Below, in pieces: positions 1 to 11,253 of a stretch of DNA of 64,000 bases. The stretch covers positions 256,503-320,502 of the forward strand of contig JACEEZ010019117.1 in assembly GCA_016584305.1 (NCBI GenBank), in the 5' to 3' direction. The notes beneath the pieces are model-generated. The model had not been told where the DNA came from, did not search any database, and saw nothing but the letters and a program-made list of their open reading frames with translations. The stretch is from Chionoecetes opilio (taxonomy: Eukaryota > Arthropoda > Malacostraca > Decapoda > Majidae). The translations under genes and the position numbers were made by a program. Numbering within the stretch: position 1 is the stretch's first letter; each line of letters begins with the position of its first letter.

Positions 1-776
1 ACATAGAGACATTTTCAAACTCGAAGGATTTTTGGACTAAAATCACTAACATTTTACCTATTTCGCACTGAAACCCGAGGTTTATGTGTCTGAATAGTCA
101 TTAAATGTTGTTAGTACTATCAAAGGCTTGAGAATTAATCACAATGAATAACTTTTGTGGACCTGATGGTGGGTTATTGCATGAAACTACAATATCGTCA
201 ATTTCGATTCTGGACGCTCGACCAAAAATCTTCAACGGGCTCTGCGGAAAAACTGTACCTGATCTGGAAGTGTTACCCAAACGTTTTTTTGACGGCCTTG
301 ACATATATAACAATAAAATTTAGGGAAATGCTCTAAAAGAGCCATGTACACGAACTCCCCCCCAGAGCCAGGACTATGTGCAGTGATATGGGAGTCAGGA
401 CCACACTGCTAAGTTACTTACCCCTGTTGTCATTTATTTCCATCTGCATTTTTTTTTAGGCGTGTTCTTTTTGTTTGGTTTCTCTTGGGTGTATTTATCA
501 TTATCAAGTGGCTGTATGTTTCTTTTATTTTCTTTTTTTTACATGAAGATCTTGGCTAAAAAAGTTGTTCGTTCATTCTACAAGAACCTAACAAGTAATT
601 GCGTCCATACATCACTGGCCCACCTGTGATTGACTCTTGTCCCGTGTCACCCGTGCGAGGGACAGATCATATGCCTTCGTGCGTGCGTGCGTGCCTAATG
701 CTATGGCTAATGACTGTCTCCTACAATCCATGAAGTAACCCTCAAATTCCTTCCAAATACTGTTTTGTTCATTCAG
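1..776. other. Upstream flank and intron of the small membrane protein gene
   Basis: AT-rich sequence without a recognisable exon. The 3' end (about 755-776) is a pyrimidine-rich tract ending in CAG, the acceptor of the next exon. The upstream exon or exons of that gene should lie here or before the window. I could not pick one out: the short open frames show no signal peptide and no matching splice donor. A minus-strand frame at 101-313 (70 codons) resembles no family I know. Confidence 0.4.
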
Positions 777-963
777 ATTTGTGGAAGGTACAGCAATGCA
801 GTCATGTATGCTCTGAGTTCCCTGGGGCTGGCCGTCGTGGGTGGCGTTAGCCTCAGTAAGGGCATCAACAGCAGCGGCTGCCACGGATCCCCACTGGAAG
901 ACTGGTGCGACGGGCAGAGAAAATCAAGTATCATCTTCGGCTCCTTATTCCTGGTCTGCTCAG
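777..963 (+). CDS. Membrane protein gene, penultimate exon
   Basis: 187 nt between acceptor ATTCAG (771-776) and donor GTAAGTG (964). It encodes the first membrane helix, the Cys-containing loop and the first half of the second helix. Confidence 0.6.
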
Positions 964-1150
964 GTAAGTGTTCACTGTCACGCATATTATTGACATATCA
1001 CAATGTTCAGTTATATATCACTGACATCACAATACAGTACAATGACTGCATTACGATGTATGGGCCTCCCGTGTACCAATGCAACTATCCTTCATTACAG
1101 TTGGCCTCCTGATCGCGGCAATAGGCTTATACTTCAAGACAAAAAAATAG
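777..1150 (+). CDS. Small two-helix membrane protein, last two exons (5' end missing)
   Basis: Two exons join in frame: 777-963 (phase 0 start, ends tca g, donor GTAAGT) and 1101-1150 (acceptor TTCATTACAG, stop TAG at 1148). The joined piece gives 78 residues of C-terminal protein. It has a hydrophobic helix about residues 9-30, a short loop with two Cys around an LEDWCDG motif, and a second helix of about 24 residues (SIIFGSLFLVC continuing over the splice into VGLLIAAIGLYF), then the basic end KTKK. It is probably an integral membrane protein; the loop Cys could form a disulfide. I do not recognise the family. GC content and third-position GC are far higher than in the flanks, which supports coding. 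The in-frame sequence after the stop also looks coding (separate entry). The start codon lies upstream and was not found. Confidence 0.6.
1101..1150 (+). CDS. Membrane protein gene, last exon to first stop
   Basis: The acceptor is CATTACAG ending at 1100. The codon split across the intron reads Val, followed by GLLIAAIGLYFKTKK and TAG. The hydrophobic run continues without a break across the junction, which supports the splice. Confidence 0.6.
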
Positions 1151-1252
1151 GTCAGGAGTGACGAGGCTCCCCTGGATCAACCCAACCCCGGCGTCTTGCC
1201 TGAAAACCCCCACCAGACCGCCGTCCTGAATCTCAGCGGGACGGCGACTTAG
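1151..1252 (+). other. Coding-like in-frame extension after the UAG stop (33 codons)
   Basis: The frame stays open for 33 codons after the TAG at 1148 and closes at a second TAG (1250-1252). The translated tail is hydrophilic and proline-rich (starts VRSDEAPLDQPNPG, ends LNLSGTAT). By my count 25 of 33 third positions are G or C, as in the exons before it and unlike the AT-rich flanks. It may be a readthrough extension, a formerly coding tail cut off by a new stop, or a GC-rich 3' UTR. Confidence 0.4.
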
Positions 1253-1897
1253 TAACCGCCCGCCCGACTCATCTGCTGAGGGACGTGTGCTGTGACAGCC
1301 GGCCCGCCACCGCCAAACCTTGTTTCTAGTAGCTACTAACCTTAGGTCTCACTTAACAAAGTTTACAGTAACATCTAAGATATTTCAATGATATTACTAC
1401 ATAACACAGATAATGTTTATATGAGTTTCAACCAAAAATGTAGTGAAAAGCATCATACCTACAGAGCGAGGTAGGAGGAATGGGTGGGAGGCATACACGT
1501 ATACATACTTCGTCTACGAATGCTCACTGATAACTGCTGTCTGATCCAGGTTGACTGGTGGGTAAGCAGCCTCCCTTAGCCTAAAACTGACAGAAAAAGC
1601 CGCCGTCACACTAGCACTTTTTATTATTATTATTATATTATTAGCGGTATGTGAGTGGGACATTAACGTATCTGCACTCACCCTGGACGCTGCGCATAGC
1701 CGCGCAGGGATCGTGTTCAAACTCACCACGGCCACTTGGGAAATTGCGGATTATTTGCGTTTGCAGAAATACTTCCGCAAACGCAAATCCGCAACTTTTT
1801 ACTCTTCCGCACATCTGCAAACGGATTCGGATTTCCGCACTTGCAGAAGTTGCGGTTTGGGGAAGTGTTTGCGGAAGTGCCCACCTATGACACAACA

Positions 1898-1898
<1 letters not shown>
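1253..1898. other. Gene-poor sequence with a degenerate inverted repeat
   Basis: 3' flank of the membrane protein gene. At about 1742-1793 the motif TTGCGGAT..TTGCGTTTGC is followed by its reverse complement (GCAAACGCAAATCCGCAA), and related GCAAACGGATTCGG motifs continue to about 1880. It looks like a small palindromic repeat. No coding potential is seen. Confidence 0.45.

Positions 1899-1956
<58 letters not shown>
1899..1956. repeat. (CA)n microsatellite
   Basis: Nearly uninterrupted CA dinucleotides. Open frames reading His-Thr or Cys-Val here are artefacts. Confidence 0.95.
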
Positions 1957-1959
<3 letters not shown>

Positions 1960-2394
1960 TGCCATCCCGTCCTATTACCTCAAAGAAGACTGATACAAAC
2001 CATTTAAAACACGTTTACATATTCTCAGTAGGTCTAAAAATTTATCAACACACACACTTTAAATGCGAACACAGTATACGGTATATTCACACCCATTGCT
2101 GATCGATGCCGAACACGTATGCGCACAATCCTTTCACTGCAAAAAAAAAAGTAAGAAAAAACCCTCCAAAAAAGTAACTAAACGTCCACGTCCTTCACTC
2201 TTACTTTCATCTTTCATCCTTCTTCCTCTTCCTTCGCATCTTCGCTCATCTCTTCTCATGCTTCTTCCCAATGCCCTCGTGTTATTATGTCAGTGGTCAG
2301 CAACGCAGATGCCATTTAGAAGCCTTAGGAAATGACGCCTTCTCTATATACCGAACACACCGCATCCACATATTATAATAATGTTTTTTTTTTT

Positions 2395-2534
<140 letters not shown>

Positions 2535-2705
2535 GTGTGTGTGTATCTGGCTGTTTGTCCGTTTGTCTGTCTCTCTCTCTCTCAGACTCACTTTGGGTAG
2601 TTCTTCTTTTTCTTATTCGTTCAGAGTGAGGAGTAAATACTGGAAGCAATATATGATAAGGCAGGATTAACAAGTATAGGAGTGACCTTGTCTCTTTGGT
2701 GGCGT

Positions 2706-3207
<502 letters not shown>

Positions 3208-3481
3208 CTCACAGAAATGGGGGGTACATTAAGGGTCGAATTGTTACATCGCACCATCACTACCCTTTTTAAACCCTATGTCCAGGCTGTAGGGTAGATG
3301 CTGCCGATTATACCTTCATCTACCCTTTATCTACCCTTTTTAGACGAGAGGGTTGGAAAAGGGTATATTTGCGTCGATCCGAAACGGTATATTTGTAAGG
3401 GTAGAAAAAGGGTACCAGTATTTCATCACTACAAACACCCTTTTTCTACCCTTTTCCTACCCTTTTTTTCTAAGAGTGTGG
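3208..3481. mobile_element. Small inverted-repeat element (MITE-like) rich in AAGGGTA/TACCCTT
   Basis: The left end reads ACACTCACAGAAA and the right end TTTCTAAGAGTGT, imperfect inverted repeats. The inside is made of AAGGGTA and TACCCTTT motifs in both orientations, so the whole can fold back. No target duplication is clear and there is no coding capacity. Confidence 0.45.
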
Positions 3482-3617
3482 AGGAAACAAGTAAATAAGA
3501 GCATGGCATAGCTTAACAAGTTTGCGTAAGTAGAGTGCATGGATGTTTTGGGTGTGAGAAGACGATTCATATGTAAAATCAAGGGGTAGTGTTATGTTGA
3601 GTGCATGAACGTGATGG

Positions 3618-3935
3618 GAACACGTGGAGAATCTTCTATCCTACCCATCACACCCCTCCCGCCATTGATGTATGTTATTCACCCATGGTCTTGTCCACGC
3701 GCGTCGGACTCGCGATCACCAGTTTCACCCTCCCGTTGCGATCTTGGAGCTCATTATTACCGACTTTGGGTAATGCTGGGACCTCACACACCACACACAC
3801 CCATCCCCTTGCACAATGGGGACAGTAACCGGCCGAATTTCCCAGTGGAAAAATCCCCGAGAGCAGTGAAGATTCGAACCAGCTACCACAGAATGGCAGG
3901 CCAGCGCGCTATCCACTTGACTATCGTGGCGGTGT
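3618..3935 (-). mobile_element. tRNA-derived SINE, copy 1
   Basis: On the minus strand a tRNA-like head contains an A box (GTCAAGTGGATAGCGCGC) and a B box (GGTTCGAATC), followed by a roughly 200 bp body ending GGGTGAATAACA. It matches the plus-strand copy at 7775-8056 along its length. The gene-like head lacks a plausible acceptor stem, so it is a SINE and not a tRNA gene. Confidence 0.75.
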
Positions 3936-4230
3936 GTGGGTGTGTATGTGTGTCTTGTGGCTGACCGCAGTTACAGCAGGTGGGAAGTAGATATGTGCGC
4001 CACTCTCCCTGCTCCTGCTCTCCCTGCTGTTCCCCTTGTAATGTGTGTGAGTGTGTGTGTGTGTGTCTGGCGTTGCGTTATGTGAAGGGCAGTGTTCGTC
4101 CAGCGAGTTATGGGCGTAAGCAATGGTAATAATTCGATGGACGAGTGTGTGGCTGACCACCGAACACAAGGGGACAGCAGTGCGTGTACGATATAAAAGT
4201 TAAACTACCGTATACATATATATTACGAAA

Positions 4231-4326
<96 letters not shown>

Positions 4327-4339
4327 TGTGTGTGTGTGC
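4231..4339. repeat. (GT)n microsatellite
   Basis: About 110 bp of GT dinucleotides. Confidence 0.95.
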
Positions 4340-5604
4340 TATTCATGATATCTATCCATACTTTTTTTGTGTTACAGCATCCATAACTCAACTAATGTAC
4401 AATATATCTTCGTTACATTTGACAGATGAGATCACAAGACTTTCCATAACAATGACTCGGAGACTGTGTGAACTTCCTACAAACAGAGTAATGGTACAAT
4501 AAATTCATTATAAAAATTAGAACTGTATTGCGACAATGGTGAAGTCAGCTACCTCCGATTATCCCGTTGTTGTTTTGATAGTACAAATGTAATATAACAG
4601 CATCAATATCAGTAGTAGAAGTAGCAGTAGTATATAGTAGTACATGCAGTAGTGATAGTAGAAGTTATGGTGGTTGTAGTAGTAGTAGTAGAAATCGTAA
4701 TAGTGGTATAGTGAGGTCACCCTGGAAGTTGCTCACCAAAGGAACAAGCAGGAAAAGATTAGGACCGAAAGGACTCAACATGTGGATCGGGGCACCTTCA
4801 AGCCCCCTCGTTTTCGTCATGCACATAACCGGCGGAATGGGTCTCAAGGCCAAGTACTTTTACTCTTGGTTAGACGGAATGATATCAGAAAAGAAGTACC
4901 AGGCAAGGAGCTACGCCATCGCCTGGATAAGATACTAGCTCTCCTTTTCCCTTCTCAGATCAGCCCTGCTATGTCTCATGGGTACAATATACCAAAAACC
5001 ACAGACAGCAACATTTGTTATAGATTACGAGACCATGAGAGAGTGACATTATGAGTGATACATAAGTGGTGCATTAGTACGGTAGTAGTATTGTCCTAGT
5101 AATAGCAGTAGTTGTTGTTAGAGCTGTTGCTCTAGCAAAAAACGTTGCTGTTGCTGTTTTGTTGCATTGCTGTTGTTGTAATCGTTATCGCTGTTGTCGC
5201 TATTGTTGTTGTTGATAGTATTGTTACTATTACTATTATTGTTGTTCTTGATGCAGCAGAAGTAGCAGTAGTGGAGATGACAGTTGTGATTGTTGGTGTC
5301 CTTCTAGTTGCAGCAGTAGTGGTGGTGGTGGTATAGTGAGCATGGTGATGGTGATGCTTGTAACTGTGGTGATTATCATTATTGCTATTGCTGATGTTGT
5401 TACTATCATTCTTGCTTACATTGTTACTCTGCATACTTACCCTCCTAATCCTACCTTTCAGCGTGCTATGGCCACGTAACACCTGACCTCCAGTACCTGT
5501 GGTCAGCACCTTACCTTGTGGGATGATGGTCTGCCAGCCCCGCCCCCTCAAACACCCCGCCCCACCCATGCCTTTCCCTCGGCCCGCCTCCCTGCACTGC
5601 CTCC
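4340..5604. other. Low-complexity intergenic sequence
   Basis: Contains runs of AGT/GTT triplets (4600-4700 and 5100-5420). They produce long Val/Ile or Asn/Thr open frames that are not credible proteins. No splice-consistent exon is seen. The last 150 bp become GC-rich and lead into a promoter-like TATA sequence. Confidence 0.5.
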
Positions 5605-5650
5605 TATATATACGCCTTCCGCCCTACAGCATGACAGTAACTCAGTGAGG
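5605..5650 (+). promoter_or_regulatory. TATA box, initiator and first-exon splice donor
   Basis: TATATATA (5605-5612) lies 31 nt before an arthropod-type initiator ACAGT (A at 5636); a second candidate, TCAGT, is at 5642. A consensus donor GTAAGT starts at 5650. This has the layout of a Pol II promoter with a very short leader exon spliced to something downstream. The next plus-strand gene with an acceptor just before its ATG is the secreted protein at 8860. The link is an inference. Confidence 0.4.
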
Positions 5651-5939
5651 TAAGTGCATCCAACTAAACAAACTCACATTCGCTACCAGTGAATGTACGT
5701 TGGAGCGATGGAGAGTGTGACAGCGAGTCGGTGGTAGTGACAGGGAGAAACAGGAGCTAATGGATGACAGACAGACAATATGACAACAATGTGACGCTCA
5801 GACAGACAGACAGACGGGTGACAGGTGACATCTCTTATCATTGTTAACGTGGTTATTGTTCCTATTCACTGCTCACAGTTTCACATTATTACATTGTTCT
5901 TATTCTAGCTTGTCCTACTGATAACGATCATGATAATGA

Positions 5940-6210
5940 TAATAATCACAATGATGATACCGATTATAGCCAACTACTAATGATAATGATGATAACAATA
6001 ATTATAATAACAATTATCATGATAGTCAAAATGATAGAAGCAATAATAATAATGAACGTAATAATGATAATGATAATAATAATAATGATAACAATGATGA
6101 TAACGATAATGTTACTAATAATGATAATAGTAATTTTATTGATAATGAGAATACAAATATTTATACTAATGATGATGATGATAATCATGATGATAATAAT
6201 GATAAGATTG

Positions 6211-6246
<36 letters not shown>

Positions 6247-6261
6247 TTAATAATAAGCATT

Positions 6262-6292
<31 letters not shown>

Positions 6293-6500
6293 GAATATTA
6301 ATAATAAACATTATAATAATAATAATGATAAAATGATAATGGAAATAATAATAATAATTATAATTATTAGGTAATAATATTCATACCAATAATAATAATA
6401 TTATTATTATTATTGTGTAACAGTACCAGGTACTGTTACACAATTTGTCTTAAATTATTATTATTATTATTATTATCATGATTATTATTGCAATAATTAT
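5940..6500. repeat. AAT/GAT trinucleotide low-complexity tract with central palindrome
   Basis: More than 500 bp of degenerate AATGATAAT triplets. A perfect 33-bp palindrome (6412-6444, arms of 16 around one A) lies between ATT-rich arms. Ile/Met-rich open frames here are artefacts. Confidence 0.85.
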
Positions 6501-6655
6501 TATAATAACAACTTTTGCAGTTGTTGTTTATGTTATTGGTGTTGTTGGTGGTGATGGTGGTGGCGGTGGTGGTATTCTCCGTAACTATTGAATGGAATCA
6601 TTTAATTAAGAGATAACGTTTGCTCTTTTTTTTTCTCTCTCTCACTCTCTCAGAG

Positions 6656-6982
<327 letters not shown>

Positions 6983-7130
6983 GTACAAGTGCTAGCCATA
7001 TGTCTTAACTTTCCCCTCTACTTATAATCAACTACGAAGGCTTGATAAATGATTTTCCTACCTTTCCTCAAGTTGTAAAGTGCAAGATGTAGATGTAAAA
7101 GTGTCCACTCAAGTATTTTCTTCTTCCATG

Positions 7131-7133
<3 letters not shown>

Positions 7134-7224
<91 letters not shown>
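7134..7224. repeat. (GA)n microsatellite
   Basis: About 90 bp of pure GA. Confidence 0.95.
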
Positions 7225-7227
<3 letters not shown>

Positions 7228-7523
7228 TCGTATGTGCTTGTTTCTTGGAACCAAAGGCATAGGTATCCTCGCCTCCAGCCTCACCACCACCACCTTGGGT
7301 TTCCTCTAGGGTCTCTTGATAATCTATATAAAGGTACTCTAGTTTCCTCATCACAACCAACACCACCATGCTCATCACATCTATTGTTACTGATTGTGAC
7401 GCTGTGATGTACAAACGGTCGAAAACGTTAACTTTATGAATAATTTTACTATATATTTTTTTGTTATCATCACTATCTATAGTTTATGAGTGTTCGATTC
7501 AGCAAGTGTTTTGGTACAATTCA

Positions 7524-7526
<3 letters not shown>

Positions 7527-7594
<68 letters not shown>
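7527..7594. repeat. (GT)n microsatellite
   Basis: Pure GT tract. A complementary (CA)n tract follows about 70 bp later. Confidence 0.95.
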
Positions 7595-7596
<2 letters not shown>

Positions 7597-7661
7597 CATT
7601 CCAAAATCATAGCAGCGGCGTTTCGTAAAGTAACTTCTAAACAGGTGGCCGATTGCTGTTG

Positions 7662-7665
<4 letters not shown>

Positions 7666-7748
<83 letters not shown>

Positions 7749-7758
7749 ACACATACAT
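7666..7758. repeat. (CA)n microsatellite
   Basis: CA tract immediately before the SINE at 7775. Confidence 0.95.
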
Positions 7759-7774
7759 ACACACTCGCACACAC

Positions 7775-8029
7775 CGCAACGATGGTCAAGTGGATAGTGT
7801 GCTGGTCTGCCATTCTGTGTAGCCGGTTCGAATCCTCATTGCTCCCGAGGATTGTTCACTGACAAATTCGGGCGGTTACTGTCCCCCTTGAGCAAGGGGA
7901 TGGGTGCGTGTGGTGTGTGAGGTCCCAGCTTTACCTAAAGATCGGTAATAATGAGCTCCAAGCTCGCACAGGGAGGGTGAAACTGGCGATCGCGAAGCCG
8001 GCTCGCTTGGACAAGACCATGGGTGAATA

Positions 8030-8060
<31 letters not shown>
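7775..8060 (+). mobile_element. tRNA-derived SINE, copy 2, with (CA)n tail
   Basis: The A box-like TGGTCAAGTGGATAGTGTGC and perfect B box GGTTCGAATCC are about 35 bp apart, as in a tRNA-derived Pol III promoter. The body matches copy 1 (3618-3935, opposite strand), including ATGGGTGAATAAC at its 3' end, and runs into (CA)n. Both copies sit beside CA repeats, so the tail itself may seed these microsatellites. Confidence 0.8.
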
Positions 8061-8120
8061 TTTTCCTGGTAGTCAAATACAAAGAAAATTATTAACTTGA
8101 TGATAGGTCAGGTGGTGAGG

Positions 8121-8121
<1 letters not shown>

Positions 8122-8163
<42 letters not shown>

Positions 8164-8199
8164 CCTATCATATGAAGATATATATGTTCAAATATGAGG

Positions 8200-8283
<84 letters not shown>
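8122..8283. repeat. (CT)n ... (GA)n microsatellite pair
   Basis: (CT)n at 8122-8157 and (GA)n at 8206-8283 are about 48 bp apart on the same strand and are mutually complementary. Confidence 0.9.
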
Positions 8284-8287
<4 letters not shown>

Positions 8288-8847
8288 GAGTCTTGCTATG
8301 TGTGGGTGTGGAAGTAATTGGGCGTAGAGGGGGGGGGGCTAGGAGTCATACATAGCTATACACCCACAGACGCCCACGATTTCTTGCCTTGCTATACACG
8401 CCCGTCTTCACGAGTTCACCTCTAACCTTTCTACTGTTCATTTAGCTTCCCATGTTCTCTTGTCACCTTCACTACCTATTCTCTTCTATTCCTTACCTCC
8501 TCTTTCTACCACCTCCTAATCTCTTTAAGCTTATTTTCAGTTCTTCCTCCCATTGCATTTTTTTTTTCTTGACTCCATTATGTGATTTAACAACCATCTT
8601 CCTTCTAGCCTTTTTCTCTTACTCCTCTTCTTCCTTTAATTATCTCTCTCCTTTTTATCCCCCAATTCGTATTTCTCTAACTAGTTTTTTTCGTATCCTC
8701 GGTTTCCTGATATATTTTATTGACTATCATCCTCGTAGTTTTTTCTTCCTTTTACGGCATATATAAATTTTTCCACATTTTTTTGCTTTATTTTCTTAGC
8801 TCCTTACTTCTCAATCTCACTGTTCTTGTCTATCATATCTCCACCAG
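8284..8847. other. Pyrimidine-rich sequence upstream of the secreted-protein gene
   Basis: 8440-8847 is strongly C/T-rich on the plus strand and ends ATCTCCACCAG at 8847, a good 3' splice site 12 nt before the ATG. A TATATAAA (8760-8767) is also present but lacks an initiator at the right distance. The region is read as an intron in the 5' UTR, less likely as a promoter. Confidence 0.45.
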
Positions 8848-8859
8848 ACTACCGCAATC

Positions 8860-9141
8860 ATGATGAACAACGCCGTAACCCTGGTGGCAACCCTCCTGGT
8901 GGTGGTGTCCTCTGCTCTGGGTGATAACCAGTACGCCCCCCCAGCACCGGCTTGCTACGCCCCGACCGTCACCGTTTACGACACGGTTACGGAGGTTCAG
9001 ACGGCGACTGAAACGGCCTTGAATACCGTGGTGGAGGAGGTTGTGAAGACGTTGACCGAGCAAGTCACCGAGACCGATACAGCAACGGAGACTGAGTTCG
9101 TTACCGAGACTGAGGTGGAGACAAGCACTGAGATCGAGCAG
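8860..9141 (+). CDS. Secreted protein gene, coding exon 1
   Basis: 94 codons: signal peptide plus most of the Thr/Glu repeat domain. Ends GAG CAG before GTAAGG. Confidence 0.8.
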
Positions 9142-9336
9142 GTAAGGTTATGAACGCCTCAATATATTCTATTATTTTATACCTTGAAATAACTGAAATT
9201 AAATAAAGAAGAATGGAATAAAATAGTAGATTAGACGGTACAAAGTTGGTTAAGATTAAGATTATGAAAAAATGAGAGGGAATACTTGATTATTTTTTCG
9301 TCATTGAGTGGAAAGAATATGGGATTTGACTATCAT

Positions 9337-9389
<53 letters not shown>

Positions 9390-9696
9390 GCCGCAGATTG
9401 TGTCCACGGCCTTCGACACTGTGTACGAGACTCTTGTGGAAACCGAAGTGAAAACCGAAGTGGTGGAGAAGACTGTCATCGCCACCGAGACGCAGGTTCA
9501 GAAGGTGGAGGTGACCAAATGCGCCGCTCCTTCCTACCACGCCCCCGCCCCACGCCCACACCACAGGCCCGCCGCCTACCACCCTCCAGCAACCGCCCAT
9601 ACCTCCTCCTCCTTCGGACCCTTCAAAGACATTGACTCATTCAAGGGCCACAATTTCAAGGGCTACAATCCATTCAGAGGATACGGTGATCATTAA
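8860..9696 (+). CDS. Secreted Thr/Val/Glu-rich protein, complete (2 exons)
   Basis: Exons 8860-9141 and 9397-9696 join in phase 0 (donor GTAAGG at 9142, acceptor CGCCGCAG ending 9396) and give 193 residues. Residues 1-21 form a clean signal peptide (ends SSALG), so the product is secreted. Residues about 36-130 are a Thr/Val/Glu-rich stretch of repeated TVTxT, TETET and VETEV motifs, likely extended beta or O-glycosylated. Residues about 135-170 are Pro/His/Ala-rich, and the C-terminus is Gly/Phe/Lys-rich (FKGHNFKGYNPF). It has a few Cys and no chitin-binding R&R consensus that I can see. It resembles low-complexity cuticle or extracellular-matrix proteins of arthropods in composition only; the function is unknown. 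The first of two tandem ATGs was taken. A (CT)n microsatellite forms the polypyrimidine tract of its intron. Confidence 0.8.
9341..9389. repeat. (CT)n microsatellite inside an intron 3' splice site
   Basis: Pure CT ending 7 bp before the acceptor CGCCGCAG. It serves as the polypyrimidine tract of the secreted-protein gene. Confidence 0.9.
9397..9696 (+). CDS. Secreted protein gene, coding exon 2
   Basis: 99 codons plus TAA. It continues the Val/Thr/Glu repeats without a break, then the Pro/His and Gly/Phe segments. The same repeat style on both sides confirms the splice. Confidence 0.8.
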   Translation: MVSTAFDTVYETLVETEVKTEVVEKTVIATETQVQKVEVTKCAAPSYHAPAPRPHHRPAAYHPPATAHTSSSFGPFKDIDSFKGHNFKGYNPFRGYGDH

Positions 9697-10406
9697 GTAG
9701 GAAAGGTAGCATGTTTTGTGTCTTCTAGAGCTTTTAATATTCTTCAATAATAATAGTCTTCAAGGCCTTCATATTGCCTCTTCTTCGTTTGTTCTCGATT
9801 ATTCCTTCCTTTATCCTTTCTTTTTTCTCTTTCTATAAATGCCTTATGCCCATCCTCATCCATTTACTCTAGGTATTTCTTCTTTCTTCTCCTTTTTATA
9901 ATCTCACCCGCTTTTCATTCTTAGTTTCCGTATGTTCATAAGTCTACTATGCTTTATTTGTAGCTTCTTTGTGTATGTCCATATTTATTGACTCACATTT
10001 TGTTGTTGTTGTGTGGTAGGCCTATGCTCGCACGGCAATACGTATCTCGTATCTTGCTTCACCCATTATCAGAAAGCTCACTCATTTCTTACTTCTATAA
10101 ATTTTCACACAGGATAGTGTACAATTTCATTTTGAAAATCACTCACTGACTTGAATATGCGTCATATAATTTAAATATAAAGTCTATAGTTTGTCTTAAA
10201 TAATAATACTGATAATGTAAACAAGGTAATTATATTTGAAATAGAAGACCATCTTCGATCTAAGGTTAGGAAGTACTTATACATCGACTCATCGCTTTTG
10301 ATATCAACTTACCAATGCAAGATAATATGAGTACTCAAAATTGTTCTGGTAATTCTTTGCTTTCATTAACTACAACCTGTCAGAAGCATTTTACGTACAG
10401 TTATCC

Positions 10407-10439
<33 letters not shown>

Positions 10440-10460
10440 GCGGAACATCTCTGCCCAAAA

Positions 10461-10534
<74 letters not shown>

Positions 10535-11245
10535 GCGGAACATCTCTGCCCAAAACGGACCTGATAACACGACTTGTACATTTGAATCACCCCGTGTGTA
10601 TAATATTGTATGTAATGTAGTCCTGCTGTAGTGCTTTCAGTATTCGTTGTAATGTCATAGCGTAGCAGTCAATTGTGCTTTGTGTATGTAGTATCGTGTA
10701 AAGCATCTATGTACAGTACACATTTCTATTATCATTATTATTTTTTCTTCAATATTATCATTATTATCACTCTTATCAGTGTGAAGGCCTAAAGATGTAA
10801 AATCTAATGTGAAGGTAAACTCAGATGTCTGAAATAAATAGCTTATTATTGCTAGATCACATTATTTTCAAATAAAAGAAACCGCATTTCAAGCAAAGTT
10901 TTCCTTTTCAAGTGAATAATTCCAGTCATACTTTTTGTGAGCGTTGCTACATATGGCAATGATACAAAAGAAAGAACAATTGTCTGTTTTTCATGCTATG
11001 TGGAAGGCAGAATAGTTCTACCGTAAATGATGCAGTAAAAAAATACTAATTGTTTGTAGGCAATTAGAAAATCCGTTTACTCATTGAATTTTTGGGGAGG
11101 AATCCTGAGTAAAAACAAGCTTATACGTAAAACTACAATCAGTACTGAGTGAGGTAGGATATGACGAGTGAAAGCAACAAAAGAGTGTGGCAATGTCATA
11201 ATCATGTGTCAGATGATACAAGGCAAATGAATAAGGTTTCTTAGA
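9697..11245. other. 3' flank with CT repeats
   Basis: AT- and pyrimidine-rich sequence. At 10411-10531 two (CT)n tracts alternate with two copies of a 27-bp unit (starts ATGCGGAACATC, 10438 and 10532). No exon or transposon end is recognised in the rest. Confidence 0.5.
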
Positions 11246-11253
11246 TGTATAGA

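Noticed and set aside
101..313. 70-codon minus-strand frame
   Set aside because: No start context, splice partner or recognisable motif in AT-rich DNA.
5132..6336. Ile/Met/Asn-rich and Thr-rich ORFs
   Set aside because: Trinucleotide low-complexity DNA, open in several frames on both strands, with no splice or domain support.
7775..7860. tRNA gene candidate with perfect B box
   Set aside because: No paired acceptor stem, long body in common with another copy, CA tail: a tRNA-derived SINE. The heads at 62.4, 63.1 and 63.3 kb were rejected as tRNA genes for the same reason.
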